NCBI GenBank assembly: GCA_029258815.1
Contig: JAPDJZ010000126.1
Span: 1 to 8,522 of the forward strand
From: an archaeon
GTDB taxonomy: Archaea > Thermoproteota > Nitrososphaeria_A > Caldarchaeales > Wolframiiraptoraceae
Direction of reading: 5' to 3'
Length of the DNA stretch: 8,522 nucleotides
The notes below the pieces were generated by a model, which was not told the DNA's origin, searched no databases, and was given only the letters and a program-made list of their open reading frames with translations. Position 1 is the first letter of the stretch, and the number at the start of each line of letters is the position of its first letter. Shown in pieces: positions 1 through 5,877 of the stretch. The translations under genes and the position numbers were made by a program.

Positions 1-422
1 GGGATGAGGGGCTCCTCGATAGCGTAAGAAGGGTTGTAGAGAGCTGGGGTGGAGAGTTTAAGGTGAATTATGTCGGGGATTGGAGGAAAGTTTTGAGGAA
101 TTGGAGGGAGAGAGGTGGAAAGATAATCCACTTAACCATGTATGGGATAAATCTCCCGGATATAATAGATGAGGTGAGATCTCTCTGGAGATCTGGGAAA
201 GACCTGCTCATAGTCGTGGGTGGGAAGAAGGTTCCAGGAGAACTATACTCGATCGCCGACTATAACATAGCCGTGACGAATCAACCGCATAGCGAGGTAG
301 CCGCCCTAGCAACCTTCCTAGACTGGCTTCAGGAGGGTGAGGAGTTTAGGCGGGAGTTCCCGAACGCGAAGCTGAGGATTATTCCGAGCCCACGGGGGAA
401 GCGGGTTCAGCGGCTGGGCTGA
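1..422 (+). CDS. trm56: tRNA (cytidine(56)-2'-O)-methyltransferase, Trm56 family (5' end outside window)
   Basis: Trm56 is an archaeal SPOUT-family enzyme that uses S-adenosylmethionine to methylate the 2'-OH of C56 in the T-loop of tRNA. The frame is open from position 3 to the TGA at 420-422 and gives about 139 residues. A GTG at 63 could start a shorter protein, but the codons before it already read like the family (SVRRVVESWGGEF), so the true start lies upstream of the window. Diagnostic stretches are HLTMYGINLP, the SPOUT-knot segment LLIVVGGKKVP, and the C-terminal cofactor-loop motif NQPHSEVAALA. Family members are roughly 180-200 residues, so about a quarter of the protein is missing. 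The C-terminal tail (IIPSPRGKRV) is complete. The gene converges with the minus-strand racemase after a 14-nt gap, and no terminator is evident between them. Identification is by recalled family motifs. Confidence 0.93.
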   Translation, partial: DEGLLDSVRRVVESWGGEFKVNYVGDWRKVLRNWRERGGKIIHLTMYGINLPDIIDEVRSLWRSGKDLLIVVGGKKVPGELYSIADYNIAVTNQPHSEVAALATFLDWLQEGEEFRREFPNAKLRIIPSPRGKRVQRLG

Positions 423-436
423 GAAAGGCGGCTCCT

Positions 437-1699
437 CTAGCCGGGCACGGGGATGACGTAGGGCCCCTCCGGTATCGCGACGATCCTAGAATCCCTCCCG
501 ACGATTCCGTAAGCGATCTCCAAAGCCTCCTCGATGCTTCGAGCATGCTCCAGCAATAGACCTCGCGCCGTCTTCTCGGATACGCGGTCGCTCACGAGGA
601 TCACCCTAGCCTTCCTCAGAACCCTCGCTAGAATCTGGGCCTCCCACTGATCGTAGATCGGCTCCCTCTCCCTTATCCTCCTAAGAATCTCGTCGGGGCT
701 TCCGGCTCCCTCGACGAGCTTCAGGAACTCCTCGTGGCCTCCCAGCCCGTCCCTGCACTCGGATGCTATTATTATCACGCCCCCATCCCTCACCACCATA
801 GACGCCGCGTCCATGCCCTTAACGGCCTGATAGATATCTCGATCGAGGGGATACCCGCCGTTCGTCGTCAATACTACGTCCGCCGCCCCCCTAGCCGGGA
901 CCTTAACATGCCGATCGAGGAACTCAACCCCCCTAAGATGAGCCCTAACTGGATCTCCGGCGAAGATCCCGGTAACCCTCCTCTCCTTATCTATCGTTAC
1001 GTTGACTATGAAGTCCAGCTTGGCATGGGCCATGAACTCGAGCATATCCTCGTGAATCGGGTTCCCCTCCAGTATCCCCGCCCTAGCCCTCGGATCCTTG
1101 ATCATCCTATACCCGTGATTGTTGAAGATCGCCTCCTCCCCCGCGACGCCCGGGAGAAGTATCTTCCTGCCGCCGCTATACCCGGCGAAGAAGTGCGGCT
1201 CGATTAAACCCGCTCCGATGACCACCTCGCTCTCGAGAACCAGCCTATTCACGTGGATCGGGGTTCCGAACCTCGTCCTCCCGCCGGTCCTCGCTATCTG
1301 GTCTTCGTCGGAAGCCCTATGATTAACCACCTCGTAGTTTTCGACGACCTCCCTCCCGAGGATCCGCCTAAGCTCCTCCTCCGCCACCTCCACGTGAAGC
1401 CCGGTCGCCACCAAGATCCTAACCTCGACCCCGGGATTCGCCCGCTCCATCTTCTCTAGAAGGGGCGGTATGATGCTCCTGGCCGGAAAGGCCCTAGTAT
1501 TATCGGGGACTATGAGCAGAGCCCTCCTAGAGCCGCTTAGGACCGCTCCTAAGCTCGGGCTGGAGATGGGGTCGTCCAAGCTTCTCTCAAGCTCCCTCCC
1601 AACGGATCTAACGGCAGGCATCCCACGAGCCTCCAGAACCTCCGCCCCCTCGACCTCCAGCTCGATAACCCCCTCCCCATAAGGAAGCCTCAGCAACAT
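437..1699 (-). CDS. larA: LarA-family nickel-pincer racemase/epimerase (DUF2088)
   Basis: LarA-family enzymes use a covalently bound nickel-pincer nucleotide (NPN) cofactor to racemise or epimerise 2-hydroxy acids such as lactate by hydride transfer. With the ATG at 1699 as start the protein has 420 residues, close to LarA. The motif PHFFAGYSGGRK holds the metal-ligand His169 and the pincer-forming Lys179, followed by NNH with His195. The spacing of these three residues equals that of His174, Lys184 and His200 in characterised LarA. The catalytic-type His102 is in ATGLH, the substrate-type Arg is in DNTR (residues 66-69), and a Lys298-like residue is Lys294 in QAVKGM. I prefer the ATG because the protein then begins MLLRLPYG, as family members do, and a G-run lies seven bases upstream. 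A TTG at 1714 would add five residues. Substrate is unknown: the family includes lactate, malate, 2-hydroxyglutarate and sugar-acid enzymes. No cofactor-synthesis genes (larB, larC, larE) are adjacent. Confidence 0.9.
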   Translation of the reverse strand: MLLRLPYGEGVIELEVEGAEVLEARGMPAVRSVGRELERSLDDPISSPSLGAVLSGSRRALLIVPDNTRAFPARSIIPPLLEKMERANPGVEVRILVATGLHVEVAEEELRRILGREVVENYEVVNHRASDEDQIARTGGRTRFGTPIHVNRLVLESEVVIGAGLIEPHFFAGYSGGRKILLPGVAGEEAIFNNHGYRMIKDPRARAGILEGNPIHEDMLEFMAHAKLDFIVNVTIDKERRVTGIFAGDPVRAHLRGVEFLDRHVKVPARGAADVVLTTNGGYPLDRDIYQAVKGMDAASMVVRDGGVIIIASECRDGLGGHEEFLKLVEGAGSPDEILRRIREREPIYDQWEAQILARVLRKARVILVSDRVSEKTARGLLLEHARSIEEALEIAYGIVGRDSRIVAIPEGPYVIPVPG

Positions 1700-1829
1700 G
1701 AAATAGCCCCCCAAAAAGCGTGAAGCATCTGATTACTGAAAAACCTTAACGCTCTCCGCGAGCCGCCGCTCCACTAAAGACCCAGACCCACCAAGAATGG
1801 AAGATTTCGAGCCGATCGAATCGACAAAG

Positions 1830-1837
1830 CATAAATC
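1830..1837 (+). promoter_or_regulatory. TATA box of tRNA-Val gene
   Basis: CATAAATC is preceded by an A/G-rich stretch (ACAAAG) that could be a BRE. Its centre is about 27 nt before the first base of the mature tRNA, so transcription would start at or within a base or two of the tRNA 5' end. This is inferred from archaeal promoter geometry. Confidence 0.55.
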
Positions 1838-1860
1838 CTAGAACTGCTCCGATAATCCTC

Positions 1861-1933
1861 GGGCCGGTAGTCTAGTGGCTATGACGCCGCCCTGACGCGG
1901 CGGAGGTCGTGGGTTCGACTCCCACCCGGCCCA
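1861..1933 (+). tRNA. tRNA-Val (anticodon GAC)
   Basis: A complete cloverleaf can be folded by eye. The acceptor arms GGGCCGG and CCGGCCC pair perfectly and are followed by discriminator A73. The anticodon stem CCGCC/GGCGG encloses loop CTGACGC with GAC at positions 34-36. The T arm is GTGGG-TTCGACT-CCCAC. No intron is present and CCA is not encoded. It lies alone between the divergent racemase gene and the aminotransferase gene, with its own TATA box upstream. Confidence 0.96.
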
Positions 1934-2040
1934 CTCAAATCTCGCCGGGGGATGAGGAGGCCACGAACCGCTCGATCCTCGATGAGATGGCTTGGCTGGG
2001 CTGACGCCCGGCGCTCCTCCCCCCTCGGCCTTCCAAGACC

Positions 2041-2048
2041 TTTTATGG
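2041..2048 (+). promoter_or_regulatory. TATA box of aminotransferase gene
   Basis: TTTTATGG follows CC and is centred about 28 nt before the ATG at 2072. Archaeal transcription starts about 25 nt downstream of the TATA centre, so the mRNA would be leaderless or nearly so. This supports 2072 as the start and argues against in-frame starts upstream of the promoter. Confidence 0.55.
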
Positions 2049-2071
2049 GTCTCCGAAGGGGTTATTCGCTG

Positions 2072-3385
2072 ATGTGTGGAGCGAGGTTCGTCGAGAAGAC
2101 CCCTTCGTCGAAGATCTTATTCGAGCGGGCTAAGAGCGTCCTGCCCGGAGGCGTCTCCTACTCCATAAGATACTTCGACCCGTATCCGATCTACGTATCG
2201 AGGGCCGAGGGTCAGAGGATCTGGGATCTAGACGGAAACGCGTACACGGATTACTGGATGGGTCATGGAGCTCTGATAATGGGCCACGGCTATAGGCCCG
2301 TGATCGAGGCCGTTAAGAACCAGCTCGAGAAATACGGCCACGTGGGCTTCCCCCACGAGTGGGAGGTTAGGCTGGCCGAGCAGGTGTCGAGGATGATGAG
2401 GAGCATAGAGCTTCTAAGGTTTACGAATAGCGGAACCGAGGCGGCCATGTACTCGATAAGGCTTGCGAGGGCCTACACCGGGAAGAGGTTCGTCGGGAAG
2501 TTCGAGGGAGGCTGGCACGGGAGCTACGACTGCCTCCATCTAGGCGTTAACCCCCCCTACGATCTACCCGGAAGCCTCGGAATCCTCCCGGAGTCCCTGA
2601 AATATACGGTGATCCTGCCATACAACGATCTCGAGGGCATTCGGAGGCTGGTAAGGAGCCTAGACCTCGCGGCGATCGTGGTCGAGCCTGTTCTCGGAGC
2701 CGGCGGAGCGATCCCGGCCGAACCCGAATTCCTCAAGGGCTTGAGGGAGCTATGCGACGAGCTCGACGCCCTCCTAATATTCGATGAGGTGATCACGGGA
2801 TTCAGGCTCTCCCTCGGAGGAGCCCAGCAGGTATACGGCGTGAAGCCGGATCTAACAATTCTAGGGAAGATTCTCGGAGGAGGGTTTCCGGTCGGGGGGT
2901 TCGGAGGGAGGAGAGACGTTATGGAGCTTCTGGATCAGCTGAAGCGCCCGGATCCTCGTAAACGGGTTTTCCAAGGGGGAACCTTCGCCGCGAACCCGAT
3001 AACGACTAGAGCGGGATACACGCTCCTCAGGGATCTTAACGAGAACCCCGAGATATATCGGAAGATAAATGAACTCGGCGAGAGGGCTAGGAGAGGGATA
3101 GAGGAGGCCTTCGAGAAGCATGGCTTAACCGGATACACGACCGGGCTGGGATCCATGATAGGGATACACTTCACGCCGGAGAAGCCTAGGGACGCGAGAT
3201 ACGCTCAGCTAAACAGAGATCTCAAGCTCGCGAGAAGCTTCTTCAAACACATGCTCGATAACGGGGTCGTCTACCTAACTCGGGAAAACCCCCACCTATT
3301 CATCTCGGTGTCGCATACTCGAGAAGACATCGAGAAGCTCATCGCGCTCGCGGAGGATTTCGCGAAAACCTCTTCTACTCTCTGA
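2072..3385 (+). CDS. Class III PLP-dependent aminotransferase, glutamate-1-semialdehyde aminomutase (HemL)-like
   Basis: This is a fold-type I PLP enzyme of 437 residues, about the length of HemL. The PLP lysine is Lys266 in ILGKILGGGFPVGG. Asp238 in FDEVITGFR should contact the pyridine nitrogen. NSGTEA (119-124) and GGTFAANP (302-309) match the phosphate-binding segments of the class. HemL converts glutamate-1-semialdehyde to 5-aminolevulinate for tetrapyrrole synthesis. Here the segment after the active-site loop reads GGWHGSYDCLHLGV instead of the VxAGSG-containing stretch of genuine HemL, and no other haem gene is nearby. I therefore call it a HemL-like aminotransferase or aminomutase of unknown substrate, perhaps a beta-amino-acid type. 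The frame is open upstream to 1952, but that 40-residue extension is Arg/Pro-rich, unlike any aminotransferase N-terminus, and crosses the TATA box, so the ATG at 2072 is preferred. The last 11 bp overlap the convergent permease gene. Confidence 0.88.
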   Translation: MCGARFVEKTPSSKILFERAKSVLPGGVSYSIRYFDPYPIYVSRAEGQRIWDLDGNAYTDYWMGHGALIMGHGYRPVIEAVKNQLEKYGHVGFPHEWEVRLAEQVSRMMRSIELLRFTNSGTEAAMYSIRLARAYTGKRFVGKFEGGWHGSYDCLHLGVNPPYDLPGSLGILPESLKYTVILPYNDLEGIRRLVRSLDLAAIVVEPVLGAGGAIPAEPEFLKGLRELCDELDALLIFDEVITGFRLSLGGAQQVYGVKPDLTILGKILGGGFPVGGFGGRRDVMELLDQLKRPDPRKRVFQGGTFAANPITTRAGYTLLRDLNENPEIYRKINELGERARRGIEEAFEKHGLTGYTTGLGSMIGIHFTPEKPRDARYAQLNRDLKLARSFFKHMLDNGVVYLTRENPHLFISVSHTREDIEKLIALAEDFAKTSSTL

Positions 3386-5513
3386 AGTATGGCTTGAGGA
3401 AGGCTTTCGGAGGTCTAACCCTCTTGCCGAGGATCGCCGATAGCGCCACGGTTAGGATGTAGGGTATCGATTGGAAGAACTGGTATGGAAGCTGGACTAC
3501 GGTTACGAGCCAGGACTGGAGGGCCGTGAGGAATCCGAAGAAGATGCAGGCGGCCCAGATCCAGAAGGGGTTCCAGTTTCCGAGGACTACTAGGGCCATG
3601 GCTATCCAGCTCCACTCGCCTCCGACGTTCAGGTTGAAGGATCTGAGATCTATCAGGGAGTAGAAGGCTCCCCCGACCGCCATGAGCATGGAGCCGAAGA
3701 TTATCGCGTAGTATCTCGTCGCGTGAACCCTAACCAGAGACGAGTCGGCCGCCTTCGGGTTATCGCCGACGGCCCTAACCATGAGCCCCCACCGAGTCTT
3801 GGCGAGGATTAGGGCTATGAGGATCGGGAGGAGATACGCGCCGACGTAGACGTAGATGCTCTGATCGAAGAGCGGGCCTATGAAGGGCAGATCTCCCAAG
3901 AAGCCAAGCTTAAGGCTCGGGGTGGCCGGAACCGTGGGCTCGACGAGGGGCGATCCTATCAGGACCCGGTGGATGAAGTAGGTTAGGTTCATCGCGTAGA
4001 AGGTTATCGCTATCCCCGCGATGTGCTGCTGGTTTCCGAGGCTTACGACTAGGAGGGCGTGGAGGAGCCCGAAGAGGGCTCCGACCGCGGCGGCGGCTAG
4101 GACGCCGATCAGCACGCTTCCGGAGAGGTATGCGGCCATGAACCCCCAGCCGGCTCCCGCTATCATTATCCCGAGGATCCCGAGGTTAACGACTCCCGTC
4201 TTCTCGATCAGCATCTCGCCGAGGGCCGCGAAGATTATCGGAACAGCGGACACTAGGGTGAGGCCGAGAATGCTCGAGATCATCATCTCGGCGTATGTTC
4301 CGCCGGCTATCGGGCTTAACGCGAACGAGGCCGCGATGAGGAATATCAAGCCGAGGGCCGGAATCTTAAACCTCTCGAGAACGACCCTTAAATTAATTCC
4401 AGCCAGCCTCGGGGTGAAGCCGCCTCCCGAGCCATCCGCTAGAAGGGCTTCAGGCTTCGCCCGCCTACCGAACCTAACGATAACCCTGTAGCTTCCGAGG
4501 ACTCCGACGATTAGGAAGAGTATCAGGGTCTGGGCTTGGATCAGATCGGATAGGAAGGATGGGACCCCGGTGCTCCAGCTCATGGCGTTCGCGCCGTTTA
4601 TCAGGATGCTGAAGAAGATCCCGGCCGCGGCGGCCCCGATGGGGTCGAGGCCTCCGAGCATGGCTATCGCCAGGGCTATCAGCCCGTAGTTCGGGCCCAC
4701 GAAGGGCGTCATGTAGTAGAGTATTCCCGTAACCTCGCACGCTCCCGCGAGCCCCGCTAGCCCGCCGCTTATGAAGGAGACCCAGAAGTAGATCTTCGAA
4801 ACGCTGAACCCCTCGAGCTCGGCGACCCTAGGAGCCGTGGCCGCGACTATCCAATCCCTTAGAATGGTCCTATTCAGCGTGAGCCAGAGGACGCCGAGAA
4901 CCGCGAACGGTATGAGAACCCCGAGGTGAAGCCTAGTCCCGGGAACGAGTACCGGAAGCTTCGCGTTGACCCCGATCTCCTCGGACTGGGGGTAGGTCGT
5001 GTAGGGAGATCTCATGGGGCCCGTGAGGAGCCCGGCGCAGATCTGGAGGATCGCGCTCCAGATTAGGAGGGTCGTTAAAACCTCGTCCTGATTCCGATAG
5101 ACCTTAAGCCACCAGCTCGTTAGGCAGACCGCGGCGCCGCCGAGCCACGCGACCGCGAAGATCAGCGGGATCAGTAGCTGGGGTGGTAGATGCTTCAGCT
5201 GAACGCCGAGATAAGCCGCGATCAATCCGCCGACGATGAACTGGCCGTGCGGTCCAAGATTCCAGAATCTAGCCCTGAAAGCCACGAGAACCGAGAAGGC
5301 TAGCATTATCAGGGGGGCCGCGGTTACAAGTATCTCGGCCGGATTCTCGAAGGGCCACGTTAGGAGGTAGTAGTATACGGATGCCAGATCCCCGCCGGCT
5401 ATCAGAACGTAGATCGAGGACGTTAGGATGGCGAGGGCTACGGCTATTACTGGCAGGCTCAGCCTCAGCGCGAGGGGCAGCGGCTCCCTACGCTGAAGGC
5501 TTAGCTCAAGCAA
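3375..5513 (-). CDS. Fused double-domain ABC permease of a BMP/nucleoside-type importer
   Basis: One 712-residue integral membrane protein carries two branched-chain/ribose-type permease domains (BPD_transp_2) that are normally separate proteins, as in Bacillus NupP and NupQ. Residues about 1-345 form the first domain, with NLGPHGQFIVGG near 85-96 and the cytoplasmic coupling segment APRVAELEGFSVSK near 227-240. A polar, glycine-rich linker follows (about 346-382, RRAKPEALLADGSGGGF). Residues about 383-712 form the second domain, with GEMLIEKTGVVNLGILG (432-448) and coupling segment RAVGDNPKAADSS (580-592). Each half is rich in hydrophobic helices. The TTG start overlaps the end of the ATPase gene by 8 bp, which suggests translational coupling. 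A sequence close to an archaeal ribosome-binding site (GGTTGATCC) lies just before the start. The protein should form the whole transmembrane channel alone. The 3' end overlaps the convergent aminotransferase gene. Confidence 0.93.
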   Translation of the reverse strand: MLELSLQRREPLPLALRLSLPVIAVALAILTSSIYVLIAGGDLASVYYYLLTWPFENPAEILVTAAPLIMLAFSVLVAFRARFWNLGPHGQFIVGGLIAAYLGVQLKHLPPQLLIPLIFAVAWLGGAAVCLTSWWLKVYRNQDEVLTTLLIWSAILQICAGLLTGPMRSPYTTYPQSEEIGVNAKLPVLVPGTRLHLGVLIPFAVLGVLWLTLNRTILRDWIVAATAPRVAELEGFSVSKIYFWVSFISGGLAGLAGACEVTGILYYMTPFVGPNYGLIALAIAMLGGLDPIGAAAAGIFFSILINGANAMSWSTGVPSFLSDLIQAQTLILFLIVGVLGSYRVIVRFGRRAKPEALLADGSGGGFTPRLAGINLRVVLERFKIPALGLIFLIAASFALSPIAGGTYAEMMISSILGLTLVSAVPIIFAALGEMLIEKTGVVNLGILGIMIAGAGWGFMAAYLSGSVLIGVLAAAAVGALFGLLHALLVVSLGNQQHIAGIAITFYAMNLTYFIHRVLIGSPLVEPTVPATPSLKLGFLGDLPFIGPLFDQSIYVYVGAYLLPILIALILAKTRWGLMVRAVGDNPKAADSSLVRVHATRYYAIIFGSMLMAVGGAFYSLIDLRSFNLNVGGEWSWIAMALVVLGNWNPFWIWAACIFFGFLTALQSWLVTVVQLPYQFFQSIPYILTVALSAILGKRVRPPKAFLKPYFRE

Positions 5514-5847
5514 CTTGGATCAACCCGCTTAACATCATTCCGAGCTTCTCAACCGTTATCTCGGAGGGCCGGTAGGTTCCCAGAATCCTCCCGCCGGCGT
5601 ACACGGAGACCCGATCGCACACCGCCAGCAGCTCCTTCACGTTCGGCGAGAATATCATCGTCGTCAAGCCCCTCCTCCTCCGCTCGAAGACCTTCTCGAA
5701 GAAGAGCTTAACCCCCCTCGGATCGAGACCGACCGTCGGGTGGAGGGCTATCAGAAGCCTATCCAACCTGCCGAGGATCCTCCCGATGTAGGCCCGCTGC
5801 ATATTCCCCCCGGAAAGCGTCTCAACGGGATCCCTAAAGTTCTTCAA
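5506..5847 (-). CDS. C-terminal fragment of ABC importer ATPase (end of NBD2), downstream of in-frame stop
   Basis: These 113 residues are the end of the second nucleotide-binding domain of the importer ATPase. They include the canonical ABC signature LSGGN (11-15), a Walker B-like segment LLIALHPTVGLD (31-42) without the catalytic Glu (usual for NBD2 of RbsA/NupO-type proteins), and the end of the domain. The frame is the same as that of the N-terminal part (5875-7035) and stays open back to the TAA at 5875-5877, so the two parts were one gene of about 508 residues, the normal family length. The listed start is a TTG at 5847, the first plausible start after the stop. GAGGA lies 13 nt upstream, which is longer than typical spacing. 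Independent translation is therefore possible but unproven. On its own the fragment has no P-loop. Its end overlaps the permease start by 8 bp. Confidence 0.75.
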   Translation of the reverse strand: MKNFRDPVETLSGGNMQRAYIGRILGRLDRLLIALHPTVGLDPRGVKLFFEKVFERRRRGLTTMIFSPNVKELLAVCDRVSVYAGGRILGTYRPSEITVEKLGMMLSGLIQVA

Positions 5848-5874
5848 GACTATCCCGTATTCCTCGACGAGCTT

Positions 5875-5877
5875 TTA
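5875..5877 (-). other. In-frame TAA stop interrupting the ABC ATPase gene
   Basis: The minus strand reads Arg-Arg-Arg-Ile-Ala, TAA, then Lys-Leu-Val-Glu-Glu-Tyr-Gly-Ile without any frame change. A single substitution from GAA, AAA or CAA would create it; Glu or a similar helix residue is expected at this position. UAA is not the pyrrolysine codon (UAG). The cause could be a recent nonsense mutation, a base-calling or assembly error, or programmed readthrough or reinitiation. Confidence 0.9.

Noticed and set aside
63..422. GTG at 63 as the true start of Trm56
   Set aside because: The upstream in-frame codons back to position 3 encode family-like sequence, so the gene is cut by the window edge rather than starting at 63.
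734..1207. 157-residue plus-strand open frame inside the racemase gene
   Set aside because: It lies antisense to a strongly conserved LarA-family gene; its sequence is Pro/His/Arg-rich with no recognisable domain, as expected from a GC-rich shadow frame.
1700..1714. TTG start at 1714 for the racemase
   Set aside because: The ATG at 1699 gives the family-typical MLLRLPYG beginning and has a G-rich stretch seven bases upstream; the extra five residues add nothing recognisable.
1952..2071. In-frame 40-residue N-terminal extension of the aminotransferase
   Set aside because: The extension is Arg/Pro-rich, unlike aminotransferase N-termini, and runs across the TATA box at 2041-2048, which would place transcription start near 2072.
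4021..4491. 156-residue plus-strand open frame inside the permease gene
   Set aside because: It is antisense to the membrane helices and linker of the fused permease, with low-complexity Ala/Pro/Arg composition and no domain.
5875..5877. Pyrrolysine or selenocysteine recoding of the internal stop
   Set aside because: The codon is TAA, whereas pyrrolysine uses UAG and selenocysteine UGA; no special RNA element is needed to explain it.
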